From JASFYU01 sp045046905 (lineage in GTDB: Bacteria; Bacteroidota; Bacteroidia; Flavobacteriales; Flavobacteriaceae), in assembly GCA_045046905.1 (NCBI GenBank), contig JASFYU010000091.1, positions 1-54,518 on the forward strand: 54,518 nt of DNA. The letters run 5' to 3'. This document shows positions 43,385-52,886 of the stretch, in pieces. The number at the start of each line of letters is the position of its first letter. Position 1 is the first letter of the stretch. Made by a program: the position numbers and the translations under genes. The notes under the pieces were generated by a model that had not been told where the DNA came from, searched no databases, and worked only from the letters and a program-made list of their open reading frames with translations.

Positions 43385-44815
43385 TCATTTCTTTCCCCAA
43401 GATATGATATTTAATCCTAACTGAAAAGAGGCGTAATGGGTAGCAGCTATATTTTGGTACGCAAGAAGATTATCACCCATAAGATATATGTTTACAGGGC
43501 CTAGTTGTAAACTAACCCCTAAACCCAGATTGGCCGCAGAGAATTTATCAACCGTATATGTGGTCTTTACCGCCATAAGGTTGCCGAATCTTCGCTGATA
43601 AAATGCGGTAAGTGCCGTTTGTGGACCTCGCGGCCTATTAATCATATATAATTGCCCCCCGACACTATTTGTATATCTTGCGCGTCTATTATTTTCTGCG
43701 GCACTAGGACCACAATGACAGTCTTCTCGATTCTCTAATTGCTCTCCAAAACCATACCGAATAGAAGCGTTTAATTTGGTAGGCCTGAATGCAATATAGC
43801 TTTTCGTATTATTTTCAAACGGAAGGGCCGTTTCTACTTCATCGACCAAATCTTGCCAAAAATCTTCGTTCGGGTCTGAAAAGGCGTCGGGCAAAATAAT
43901 TTCAACGCCTTCAACTGTGGCGGAACCGTTCAGCGTATTATTTTCAACGTCATTGGTTTGGTAAATAAATCCGACATCTAAAAGACTGACCGTAACAGCT
44001 GTATGTTTGTTTAGGTCATACGTCATACCTAAATCAAACCCAAGGCCAAGACTACCTCCGAAAAAGCCTCTTTTTATAATAGTTTGAGTGAGTGTTCCAT
44101 TTTTATTGGCTGCCTTGATTTCATTAACCCCAGAAGTCCTCCATTGCATATCGGCACTAATAGTACTCGCTAATATATTATTTTGCCCTTCGGTAGTTAC
44201 GAAATAGCCTTTGTTACGGGTCGAGTTAAAATCCAAGATACTTGAATATAGTTTTGCACTAATTCCTACCGTTAGTTTATTATCAATACGTTTATTGAGC
44301 CCAAAGTGAAAGACATTGACCATTTCTCCCCTGGTCTTTAGGTGACCTAAATCAAATTGTTCATTCAAACGATTGGCATTACCATCTATCGCCAGAATTG
44401 CATAGTCTTTGGGCCAATACCCTATCGCATTGCCCTCATGATAAATTCCAAAGGAATAAAATTCATTTACATTTTTGCCCCGATACCCACCGTTTAAAAG
44501 CTCTATTTGATAGGTTCCGCTCAGTTCATCTCGAATGCTCATTCCATTAATAGCACGCGCTCTTATTTTGTCATTAATATCAAGACCATCAGCAGCAAAA
44601 ATATCGTTTACCGAAATACCGCTTGAACCTCCTTGAAAGGAAATTCCTGATAACATAGGAATACCACTATACCATTTGAAATCGACATTTGCACCTGGGT
44701 TGATCATCAAAGATTGTGGAATCTCGATAAAATCATACAACAGCTGCTTGTTCTGGCCGAACAAAGTACCACAGGCCCAAAAAAGGGCCAAGAAGAATAA
44801 TTTAGGCATTCTCAT
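43385..44815 (-). CDS. DUF5723-type outer-membrane beta-barrel protein
   Basis: The signal peptide ends near TLFGQ (about residue 21). The remainder is a repeating beta-strand pattern ending FQLGLNIISWGKK, consistent with a barrel of the PorV/FadL-like DUF5723 group. A cluster ENREDCHCGPSAAENNRRAR near residues 364-383 is probably an extracellular loop with two cysteines. Its start overlaps the upstream lipoprotein stop (ATGA), so the two are coupled and may form an outer-membrane pair. The second Met (44809) is an alternative start. Function unknown. Confidence 0.75.
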   Translation of the reverse strand: MRMPKLFFLALFWACGTLFGQNKQLLYDFIEIPQSLMINPGANVDFKWYSGIPMLSGISFQGGSSGISVNDIFAADGLDINDKIRARAINGMSIRDELSGTYQIELLNGGYRGKNVNEFYSFGIYHEGNAIGYWPKDYAILAIDGNANRLNEQFDLGHLKTRGEMVNVFHFGLNKRIDNKLTVGISAKLYSSILDFNSTRNKGYFVTTEGQNNILASTISADMQWRTSGVNEIKAANKNGTLTQTIIKRGFFGGSLGLGFDLGMTYDLNKHTAVTVSLLDVGFIYQTNDVENNTLNGSATVEGVEIILPDAFSDPNEDFWQDLVDEVETALPFENNTKSYIAFRPTKLNASIRYGFGEQLENREDCHCGPSAAENNRRARYTNSVGGQLYMINRPRGPQTALTAFYQRRFGNLMAVKTTYTVDKFSAANLGLGVSLQLGPVNIYLMGDNLLAYQNIAATHYASFQLGLNIISWGKK

Positions 44816-45360
44816 TTTATTCTGACCCTGAATTTACCGAAAGACTTCAAGGTAATCTTGGGGTCTGGTAAGTTCGATATACTTGTGTTGTCGCCAAGAT
44901 TACTGGCGCTGAGGCTAAGACCTGAAGTGCTTTTGATAATCGCTATGCTACGGCCCGTATCGCCATATACTATTTCACGCCGAAGAATGGAAGTAGATAC
45001 CGGGTCAATCAAAAAAATCTCGGTATCGAGAACATTGGCATCGTCATCTAAGAATTCAATGCTAATACGCAGTGGTTTACTAGTGCTGTTTTCTATTTCA
45101 TAGACTATGACGCCATCGATCACCCTTTTGGCGAACGCCTTTTCGGAAAAGGCATCAAAATTAAAATTACTAGAAATAAAAGTGCTGTCCGAAACCGAAT
45201 TTATAGAACTCTCAGATGCCTCAATATACAGTATACTGGCTTCAAATGTAGGGGTAAGCTCCAAATCTTTATACTGCCCAAAATCCTGTTTTTCACTACA
45301 AGAGTAAAGAACTGCAAAAAGCAAGACAATAAAAGAAAGACGTGCTAACAAAATTTTCAT
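44812..45360 (-). CDS. Lipoprotein paired with the DUF5723 barrel
   Basis: Lipoprotein signal with lipobox LYSC (MKILLARLSFIVLLFAVLYSC). The mature domain of about 160 residues is beta-rich, with an Ig-like or C2-like strand pattern (ENSTSKPLRISIEFLDDDAN). It overlaps the barrel gene by 4 bp, indicating translational coupling. Role unknown; it may be a surface or periplasmic partner of the barrel. Confidence 0.7.
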   Translation of the reverse strand: MKILLARLSFIVLLFAVLYSCSEKQDFGQYKDLELTPTFEASILYIEASESSINSVSDSTFISSNFNFDAFSEKAFAKRVIDGVIVYEIENSTSKPLRISIEFLDDDANVLDTEIFLIDPVSTSILRREIVYGDTGRSIAIIKSTSGLSLSASNLGDNTSISNLPDPKITLKSFGKFRVRIK

Positions 45361-45427
45361 TATTCAATTTCTTTCAAATGACAACCTACACAAGTGCATC
45401 GCAATAGTGTATCTAGCTATTATAACT

Positions 45428-46117
45428 CTACAAAAAGATTTTTATTTCACTCAAATCATGAATCATATGGCAAAAATCGTGCCTTGGTTCATTATGGGCA
45501 TTGAAATGAAGGACATGAAGACCCACTGCTTTCGCGCCAAGTATATCAGCCTCTAGGTTATCACCAATCATTACAGACCTCTCAGGAGCTACTTCGGCCT
45601 TTTTAAGCGCCATTTCAAATATTAAAGGGTTTGGTTTTTTTACTCCGGCCATTTCCGAATATACGACTTCATTAAAATAGCCATAGATACCAGAATTCCT
45701 CATTTTTTTCTCTTGTATTTCCTGAAAACCGTTGGTGATAATATGAAGTTTATACTTCAGTTTCAGATAGTCAAGAATCTCAATCGTATTCGGAAACAAG
45801 TGGTTAAAAGAAGACAAATGAGCAATATATTCTACCGCCAAAAAATCTATAGCCCTATCTGAAATAGAATACCCCAATTCATCAAAGACCGTTTTTAGCC
45901 GCTGATACCTCAGCTCCGATTTGCTAATCTTTTCTTCCCGATATAATTTCCAAAAAGCCAGATTAGAGGGTACATATACTTGGAGAAAATCAGATAAATC
46001 AACCCCAATGGCATTTTCGGCCCATATTTTCTCAAAAGTCAAGGCAGAGTTCTTTTCAAAATCCCAAAGCGTGTGATCTAAATCAAAGAAAATATCGGTT
46101 ACGATTTCGCTAAACAT
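45428..46117 (-). CDS. YjjG-family HAD nucleotidase/phosphatase
   Basis: HAD-superfamily hydrolase, probably removing phosphate from non-canonical pyrimidine nucleotides. Motif I is FFDLDHTLWDF (Asp12 nucleophile, Asp14), motif II IITNG, motif III Lys in AGVKKPNPLIFEMAL, and motif IV MIGDNLEADILGA. It has 229 residues, and the cap-domain helices are typical of YjjG. The start overlaps the end of the deacetylase-like gene by 8 bp. Confidence 0.9.
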   Translation of the reverse strand: MFSEIVTDIFFDLDHTLWDFEKNSALTFEKIWAENAIGVDLSDFLQVYVPSNLAFWKLYREEKISKSELRYQRLKTVFDELGYSISDRAIDFLAVEYIAHLSSFNHLFPNTIEILDYLKLKYKLHIITNGFQEIQEKKMRNSGIYGYFNEVVYSEMAGVKKPNPLIFEMALKKAEVAPERSVMIGDNLEADILGAKAVGLHVLHFNAHNEPRHDFCHMIHDLSEIKIFL

Positions 46118-47405
46118 TATATTCCTTTATAATAGTGCTATAAAGGTCTTTCCAATCTACCTTGTGGGGGCTTCCCAACAGCTCATTGGAAAATATAGTT
46201 ACAAAATCACCATTCACCTCTTTAATCTGATGATAAATCGGACTCATTATTTTTAGTATCTCGACCTTACTTTTTAAATTCAAGAAGGCATAGTCATGTA
46301 TAGCAAACGGGTGTACTCTTATGGGTTGCTGCACTTCTAGAATTATATCGTATAAATAAAAGGGTATAGAACTCCCCGCTCTAAATCCTACCTCATGCGC
46401 ATAGCCCATGGTGTAATCATCAGTGAATTCTGCCTCGACCAAATTTCTATACGTCAGGGGAATATCTACCCTATTGTACCGCATTCTAGAATAGTTTATC
46501 GGACGATTTATTACCCCGGCCAATCTCTTTTTCTCTTTTTTCAGAAGAGCGGTATCATGAAAAGAACTATAAGAGGCCGAAAGCGAAACTTTGCTATAGT
46601 CCGCAATAGATTTAATCAGGAATTTAAATTTATTATTATTTGGAGAAATATTCTTGTCATACATAGAATATTCTGCGAATTGAAAGAAGAACATGCTTCG
46701 AATGTTCCATTTTTTGTGCATTTCTACCAAATACCCGAAATTATCGTAAGGGTCTTTTCTAGGATTGAACCATACTTTAATACGCTCGGCCATCCGCTTT
46801 AAATTAAAAGAGCCCATGTCCATAAAAAAGCCGACAAGGCTACGCATAAAACTACGATGGGCATAACAATGTGAGGTAGTCACATCGACAACCGAAGTGT
46901 ATTTATAATCACGCTTTTTCACTTCAATATCAGGAAAACGTTCTTTGAGTTGCTCCAACAGTTTATAGGCCCACATATCTACCACGGGCTTTTTTATAAA
47001 ACCATTTTGATATGCTATACTCGCTTTGGAAGGAAACCTACCGTGTATATCCTTGACATGGGGCAAATATTCTTCATAACGACTCAACAGATAAAAACTG
47101 GCAGAAAAAATATCATAGGGAATATTGCTGCGTTCTCCACTGCTAAAAAAACAGGGAACACCCTCCCAATCTCCTATATTAATCTGAATATCATTAATTC
47201 CTTGTTCAAACAATAGATCATTACTACGTACAAAAAATTCATTTTGCAAGGGCTGTTTGGTATAGGTAATCTTTGGACCCGTATGCTTGATAAAATCCTC
47301 AACTTTAGTCGTAAAGGAAATCTCGATCCCCAGAATCCTAGTAAACAACTGCTTCATTATATAACTGAAGCGAGGTGTAATTTTATGGGTGTAAATCAGT
47401 AGCAT
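46110..47405 (-). CDS. Polysaccharide deacetylase-like protein (DUF7033-type)
   Basis: A 431-residue protein conserved next to radC in flavobacteria. The N-terminal MLLIYTHKITPRFSYIMKQL supports this start. A DUF7033-like region (about 70-140) precedes the NodB-like part. Where classical deacetylases have a metal-binding D-x-D, this shows VVDVTTSHCYAHR, so canonical metal binding is doubtful. Later motifs are SYSSFHD, INRPINYSRMRYNR and VHPFAIHDYA. A role in cell-envelope glycan processing is inferred from the fold only. It abuts radC with no gap. Confidence 0.78.
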   Translation of the reverse strand: MLLIYTHKITPRFSYIMKQLFTRILGIEISFTTKVEDFIKHTGPKITYTKQPLQNEFFVRSNDLLFEQGINDIQINIGDWEGVPCFFSSGERSNIPYDIFSASFYLLSRYEEYLPHVKDIHGRFPSKASIAYQNGFIKKPVVDMWAYKLLEQLKERFPDIEVKKRDYKYTSVVDVTTSHCYAHRSFMRSLVGFFMDMGSFNLKRMAERIKVWFNPRKDPYDNFGYLVEMHKKWNIRSMFFFQFAEYSMYDKNISPNNNKFKFLIKSIADYSKVSLSASYSSFHDTALLKKEKKRLAGVINRPINYSRMRYNRVDIPLTYRNLVEAEFTDDYTMGYAHEVGFRAGSSIPFYLYDIILEVQQPIRVHPFAIHDYAFLNLKSKVEILKIMSPIYHQIKEVNGDFVTIFSNELLGSPHKVDWKDLYSTIIKEYNV

Positions 47406-48104
47406 TTATAATAAGGTATTGTCTGCAAAACTAAAATAATCTTTCTGTGTGATAATCAAATGATCCAAAACTTTTATGTCTAGGGCTTCTGCAGCCAACT
47501 TTATTTTTTGAGTGACCTCTTTATCGGCCTTGCTGGGCTTTAGCGTACCCGAAGGATGGTTATGGGCCAATATCAGCGCTATCGCCCCTAATTCCAAAGC
47601 TTGCTTCATGACTATACGCACATCGACCAAAGTACCGGTAATTCCTCCTTTGCTCAATTGCGCCTTATGCAGTATTTTATTCGAATTATTCAAATAGAGT
47701 ATCCAAAACTCCTCGTGTTCCAATTCTCCCATCAAAGGCTGTAAAATCTCAAAAACATGCTTGCTACTCCCAATTTTGGAGATTTTTTTGACGTTCTCTC
47801 CCCTTCTTCTTCGCCCCATCTCCAAAGCGGCCACAATAGTAACGGCCTTGGCCTCTCCTATCCCCTTGAATTGCATCAATTGATTTACCGATAGTGTACC
47901 AAGTGCATTGAGATTATTGTTCACGGACCCCAAAATACGTTTCGACAGTTCAACGGCACTTTCATTTCTACTGCCCGAACCAATAAGAATGGCTATAAGC
48001 TCTGCATTGGATAATACCGACCTTCCCTTCTGTATCATTTTCTCTCTAGGCTTGTCATCATCTGACCAGTGTTTTATAGAGAATGAGGTCGATTTTTCTT
48101 GCAT
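47406..48104 (-). CDS. radC: RadC/JAB-domain protein
   Basis: A helix-hairpin-helix region (QLMQFKGIGEAKAVTIVAAL, about 80-100) is followed by an MPN/JAB metalloprotease-like domain. Its JAMM motif HNHPSG is in LILAHNHPSGTLKPSKADKE (about 178-197), with an upstream Glu in LEHEEFWILYLNN. It has 232 residues. It is traditionally called DNA repair protein, but a repair role is not established. It is the first gene of a tight minus-strand group with the deacetylase-like and YjjG genes. Confidence 0.93.
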   Translation of the reverse strand: MQEKSTSFSIKHWSDDDKPREKMIQKGRSVLSNAELIAILIGSGSRNESAVELSKRILGSVNNNLNALGTLSVNQLMQFKGIGEAKAVTIVAALEMGRRRRGENVKKISKIGSSKHVFEILQPLMGELEHEEFWILYLNNSNKILHKAQLSKGGITGTLVDVRIVMKQALELGAIALILAHNHPSGTLKPSKADKEVTQKIKLAAEALDIKVLDHLIITQKDYFSFADNTLL

Positions 48105-48122
48105 AAGGTAAATATAGTCAGT

Positions 48123-48152
48123 GAAGTGGTTTTAATTTTTATAAATCACTTC
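48123..48152 (-). terminator. Possible hairpin between mpl and radC
   Basis: GAAGTGGTTT (plus strand) pairs with AAATCACTTC (one G-T wobble) around a 10-base AT loop. No T tract follows on the minus strand, so termination is uncertain. It lies between the mpl stop and the radC start. Confidence 0.35.
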
Positions 48153-48170
48153 AGTTATCAACAGACCCTA

Positions 48171-49532
48171 TTAAGTATTCTTAGTCAAATCTGTTAGTAT
48201 ATGTAAATCTAAGCCTCCATAATTGCCCGAACTCATCAATAAAAGAACTGAATCTTTATACTCTTGGGCATGAATAAAATCCTTAAAGGCTAAAGATTCG
48301 GTAAAAATCTGAAGGTCATTTCGTTGGAAGGCACTGGAAATTTGTTGCGGAGTGACTTCTTTCAACTTTTTGATTTTAACAGATTCAGGCAGATAAAAAA
48401 CAACCGCAACATCAGCTGCATCTAAAGCGCCTTTATACTCCTTTAAAAATTCAGGATTAAAGCTACTATAGGTATGTAACTCTAAACAGGCAATTAATTT
48501 TCGATTGGGGTATTGCTCTTTTACTGCATTGGTAGTGGCCATCACCTTGCTCGGTGAATGAGCAAAATCTTTATAGACCACACTTGATGGGCCTTCCGCT
48601 ATTTTTTCGAGGCGTTTAGAGGCTCCTTTAAAAGTAGCGATAGCCTCGTAAAAATCATCCTCGTCTACTCCCATATTCTGGCAGATCCATTTGGCCCCAG
48701 CCATATTGTTCAAATTATGCCTTCCAAAAATTTCGATGGGCATAGGGCCTTCTTGGGTTTTTAGAAATGTTTGACCATTCTCAACAGCATATTCTGGAGT
48801 TGTATAAGGCAGTTTTCGGATGGCATTTTCAGATGCTTCAACTACTCCTTTTACTTCGATATCCTCTTCATTGTACGTGATACTACCCCCTTTTACGATA
48901 CTATCGACAAAAACCCTAAACTGTTCCACATAGTTTTCATAGGTGGGGAACACATTAATATGGTCCCAAGCGATCCCGCTCAATAAGGCAATATTAGGCT
49001 TATATAAATGAAATTTTGGTCGCTTATCAATCGGAGAGGATAAATACTCATCGCCTTCCAAAACAATAAAATCATTCTCCTCGGTCAAATGTACCATACG
49101 GTCAAAACCTTCCAATTGTGCACCTACCATATAATCGACCTCTTTGCCATGATAGTTCAGAACATGAAGAATCATCGAAGTAATCGTAGTCTTACCATGG
49201 CTACCACCAATGACCACCCTTGTCTTGTTCTTTGATTGCTCGTACAAGAATTCAGGGTAGGAATAAATCGAAACCCCCAATTTCTGAGCTTTTACTAATT
49301 CAGGGTTATCAGGTTTGGCATGCATACCAAGAATGACCGCATCTAGACCCGAATGTATTTTATCTGAAAACCACCCAAATGGCTCGGGCAACAATCCCTT
49401 ATCGGCCAACCTACTTTTAGAAGGCTCAAAAATAACATCGTCACTTCCTGTAATGGCATACCCTTTGTCCTCAAGGGCCAAAGCCAAATTGTGCATGGCA
49501 CTACCGCCAATGGCGATAAAATGTATTCTCAT
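48171..49532 (-). CDS. mpl: Mur ligase, Mpl-type (UDP-MurNAc:tripeptide ligase)
   Basis: Recycles murein peptides by ligating L-Ala-gamma-D-Glu-meso-DAP to UDP-N-acetylmuramate. The start at 49532 is chosen because MRIHFIAIGGSAMHNLALAL is the family N-terminus (nucleotide-binding GGSAM). The ATP-binding P-loop is GGSHGKTTI (109-117). The central ligase domain (LEGDEYLSSPIDKRPKFHLY, SGIAWDHINVFPTYENY) and C-domain (DFAHSPSKVMATTNAVKEQY) follow. It has 453 residues. It is single and divergent from the T9SS triad; a 50-bp mini element lies 122 bp upstream. Confidence 0.9.
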   Translation of the reverse strand: MRIHFIAIGGSAMHNLALALEDKGYAITGSDDVIFEPSKSRLADKGLLPEPFGWFSDKIHSGLDAVILGMHAKPDNPELVKAQKLGVSIYSYPEFLYEQSKNKTRVVIGGSHGKTTITSMILHVLNYHGKEVDYMVGAQLEGFDRMVHLTEENDFIVLEGDEYLSSPIDKRPKFHLYKPNIALLSGIAWDHINVFPTYENYVEQFRVFVDSIVKGGSITYNEEDIEVKGVVEASENAIRKLPYTTPEYAVENGQTFLKTQEGPMPIEIFGRHNLNNMAGAKWICQNMGVDEDDFYEAIATFKGASKRLEKIAEGPSSVVYKDFAHSPSKVMATTNAVKEQYPNRKLIACLELHTYSSFNPEFLKEYKGALDAADVAVVFYLPESVKIKKLKEVTPQQISSAFQRNDLQIFTESLAFKDFIHAQEYKDSVLLLMSSGNYGGLDLHILTDLTKNT

Positions 49533-49654
49533 TTCATTTGTATTATATGGTAAAGATAGGAATTGACATTCATAGACAGTTTTGAATTCTATCAATTGTT
49601 TTCTCTGTCTCTTTTTACACTCTATTTTAATAAAATTTATCAAGTAACCCTGCT

Positions 49655-49704
49655 AACCTGAGCTCGACCTAATCTTTGTTTACAGTTTAGGCCGAACTCA
49701 GGTT
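49655..49704. mobile_element. 50-bp miniature of the IS (both termini, no interior)
   Basis: Begins AACCTGAGCTCGACCTAA and ends TTAGGCCGAACTCAGGTT, imperfect inverted repeats. Its first 34 bases match the right end of the 8044-8312 copy (…AAACTGTAAACAAAGAT…, reverse complement), joined directly to the opposite terminus. The flanks are GCT on both sides (49652-49654 and 49705-49707), again a 3-bp duplication. It has no coding capacity, so it would depend on a transposase elsewhere. Confidence 0.85.
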
Positions 49705-49886
49705 GCTATTATCTTGACGTCTCTTAACTCGTCAATAGCTTTTGCTATATCGTATCAAACGGTCTACACAAAACTCTAATCATACAATTTAAAACAATCT
49801 CTCTACTTTAATCACTTGATATTGAATGAGAAAATATCACTAAACATTGAAGTGTTCACTACCAATTTTTACCGATTACACCATGA
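49705..49886. other. Noncoding stretch before the truncated adhesin
   Basis: No promoter or intact gene is supported. On the minus strand a short frame YDIAKAIDELRDVKIIA ends at the mini element. Removing the element plus one target copy continues it as GLLDKFY-stop, so this may be the tail of a lost gene, but stops lie just upstream and no family was recognised. Confidence 0.4.
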
Positions 49887-51888
49887 ATATGTGATACTTC
49901 ACAACAAATCCTTCCCTTTTTAAAAGGTACACTGACCCCTTTTAATTACTGCGAAGGAGATGGCCCCTACGAAATAGGCCTAAATTATGACAATACCATA
50001 TTTCCGAATGGAACTTATGAAATAGAATATGAAATCACCAATAGTGGAGGTACACAGACAGAGGCAGTACAGACCGGCTTTAGCGACGGTCAAGCAACTT
50101 TTACCGTAAGTGACACCTCAGTAATCCCTAATGAATTTTTGACATTGAACATTACCGGCATTACCGGTATTACCCCTTTACAGGATGTATGTACCACTAT
50201 TGAAGTCACCAATACTTCCTTTTTGGTGAGCAATGCCACGGCCACGACTTCAGATACCTGTTTAAATACTGATACCACCATTATGCTCAGTAATATCATT
50301 AATGCTACCGCCGCTACCTTGAACGGTATTCATACGGTAAACTATACGATTACATATCCGGACAGTGCCACATCTAATTTTACGGTGACCGATACTGAAT
50401 TTACAGGTGGAACGGCCAGTTTTGACATTCCATCAGCCAATCTAGGCCCAGAGGGGGCGTACCAATTCAGCATCGACATTCCTGATAGTATCAATTTGGG
50501 CTGCTTACAAAGTTCTTTTACTATTACCCCCTTTCCAGAGGATATAATACTCGACTTAATCATAGATAATAATTGTGATGCAACAGAAATAGATATAGTC
50601 ATAGATGCCCCTCAATTGGCAAACGGCAACTATACAATTACATACCAGGTAGTAGCACAGGGTAGCAATAATACCCTGATTGACAACACCAATGTTTTTA
50701 CTGGTGGACAAGCGAACTATCAAATAGATCTTGCCGTTCTAGCTGTAGGAAATTATACCGTGACCTTGCATAGTTTGCAGAATGACTCTACGCCCTGTAG
50801 AACTGTTTTTGAATTTGACCATCAGGAGAATTTCGCCATTGAAGGTGTACCCGCATTGCCTAATGCGGAAGCCATTCAATTATTTTGCTTGAATTCTTTT
50901 CTTCCAAGCTCGCCTACTTTGGGCGATATTGAAGTTTCTGCCAACGGACAAATACTATTTTATGACACCGCCACTGATCTGGTTATTTTACCACTGAACA
51001 CGATACTTGTCGATGGCGAAGACTACTTTATATCGAATACCGACCCCAATAACAATTGCGAAGGTCTTGACAGGGTTCAAGTGAGCGTCATATTTGAAAA
51101 CCCAGAAGCACCTATAACCATAGATGCAAACCCCACTTTTTGCGCTTCAGAGAATCCTACCCTTACTAATTTAAACAATAGCGTATCAAACAATGGAAAT
51201 ACGGTCTGGTTCGAATTTGAATCGGGTGGCACCCCATTGGAAGATACAATTCCATTGGTAGACGGCAAAAGTTACTTCGCCGCCATGGAAACCACCACAC
51301 AATGCCAAAGTACCGAGCGTTCTGAAGTGACAGCAACCATATATAGCCTAGAACCGGCCTCTATACAATTCAATAATTTATCGCTCTGTGGCCTCGACAA
51401 TCCTACTATTCTAAATTTAAGGGAGTCTGAAAACGACAATCCCTTTGATATACTATGGTATGACACCCTAGAAAATGGAGCGCCTTTAGATGACAGTGTT
51501 CTTTTGATTACGAACACAACCTATTATGCTGAAAGCTTCAACCCAGAAACCGCTTGTATGAATCCAGAACGAATGGCAATCAGCGTAGATTTGACCAATT
51601 GCGAACCCAAAGATTACGGGTTTTTCATCCCCGATGGTTTTTCGCCAAATAACGATGGACGAAACGATACCTTTTTTATTCCCAATATTGAAATTATTTT
51701 TCCTGATTTTACCTTAGAAATACTAAATCGCTACGGCGCGCGCCTTTTCAAAGGAGACATAAACCAGCCCCGCCTGGAATGGCTCTAATGGCAGTACAAA
51801 AACTCCTAACGGCGTGTATTTTTATATTATCGATTATAACAAAGAAGGCCATACCCCAATACAGGGCAGGCTTTATTTAAACCGATAA
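49887..51888 (+). pseudogene. Adhesin remnant with gliding-motility (CHU_C) C-terminus, 5'-truncated and frameshifted
   Basis: The frame is open from 49887 with no ATG, and homology-like sequence begins about 49944 (NYCEGDGPYEIGLNYD). It encodes repeated beta-sandwich modules rich in Thr/Asn/Asp (several with …NGTYEIEYEIT… or …NGNYTITYQVV…), two or three Ig-like units with PxxF-C-NPT-L patterns, then the T9SS type B/CHU_C domain (FFIPDGFSPNNDGRNDTFFI and EILNRYGARLFKGDINQP). A premature TAA at 51786 comes from CCCC at 51769-51772. With CCC the frame reads AWNGSNGSTKTPNGVYFYII to LYLNR and stops at 51886. It precedes PorP/SprF and OmpA-family genes, the usual SprB/SprF-like layout. Confidence 0.8.
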
Positions 51889-51946
51889 CGAAAACCAGAA
51901 CAGACTAAAAAAAGAATTTTAAAAACCAAGACCGAAAACTGAATCC

Positions 51947-52885
51947 GTGAAAAATAGCTATTTACTCGTACTACTTTTACTGTTGTTACAGCTGACCGTT
52001 CGTGCCCAGCAAGACCCTCAGTACACACAGTATATGTACAATATGAGTGTGATTAACCCTGCATATACGACCAACGAACCAGGCATGTTGAACTTGGGCT
52101 CGCTTTACCGTTCACAGTGGAAAAATGCAATAGGTGCACCAAAAACCCTAACATTTTTCGCCCATACCGCCCTTAGCGAAAAAATAGAAATGGGCCTTTC
52201 TTTTATCACTGATGATATTGGCGATGGGGTACTAAAAGAAAATAACATCTACGCTGATTTTGCCTATATCTTAAAATTGAACGAAAAAAGTAATCTCTCG
52301 CTCGGAATCAAAGGAGGTATAACCACATTTGAAACCAATTTTAACGGCTTTATGCTACCCGAATTTCAAGATGATATCGCCTTTAACGAAAACCTCAATA
52401 GTACATTCCCTAATGTAGGCATAGGCGCCTTTTACCATCGTAATAATTTTTACGCTGGTCTTTCGGCTCCAAACCTATTGACCTCTATACACCTTGAAAA
52501 TAAAGACGGCATCAATCGCATAGGATCTGAAAACATACATTTATTCTTTACTTCGGGCTATATCTACGAGCTAAATCCTAATCTAAAAATAAAACCTTCA
52601 CTAATGACCAAGATGGTGAAGGGCGCACCATTAACCCTCGATATTTCAGTAAACCTATTATTTAATGACCGTATTGAAGGCGGTTTGTCATACCGATTAG
52701 AAGATTCGGTAAGTGCCATGTTCAATCTATCGATTATACCGGCACTTCGTATAGGGTACGCCTACGATTATACCTTATCGAACCTCAGTACCTATACCTC
52801 AGGATCACATGAAATTTTTATACTTTTTGACTTAGATCTTCTGGGCCTAAGCAAAGGATATGATAAATCTCCTAGATTTTACTAA
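51947..52885 (+). CDS. PorP/SprF family type IX secretion membrane protein
   Basis: Outer-membrane barrel that helps secrete and anchor a T9SS adhesin encoded next to it. It has a GTG start at 51947 and a signal peptide to VRAQ (about residue 21). The family N-terminus QQDPQYTQYMYNMSVINPAY is unmistakable, and the barrel strands end at SHEIFILFDLDLLG. It has 312 residues with no lesions. It lies 58 bp after the restored adhesin end; the next gene starts 1 bp later. With the adhesin truncated and the partner frameshifted, its secretion client may be lost. Confidence 0.92.
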   Translation: MKNSYLLVLLLLLLQLTVRAQQDPQYTQYMYNMSVINPAYTTNEPGMLNLGSLYRSQWKNAIGAPKTLTFFAHTALSEKIEMGLSFITDDIGDGVLKENNIYADFAYILKLNEKSNLSLGIKGGITTFETNFNGFMLPEFQDDIAFNENLNSTFPNVGIGAFYHRNNFYAGLSAPNLLTSIHLENKDGINRIGSENIHLFFTSGYIYELNPNLKIKPSLMTKMVKGAPLTLDISVNLLFNDRIEGGLSYRLEDSVSAMFNLSIIPALRIGYAYDYTLSNLSTYTSGSHEIFILFDLDLLGLSKGYDKSPRFY

Positions 52886-52886
52886 G

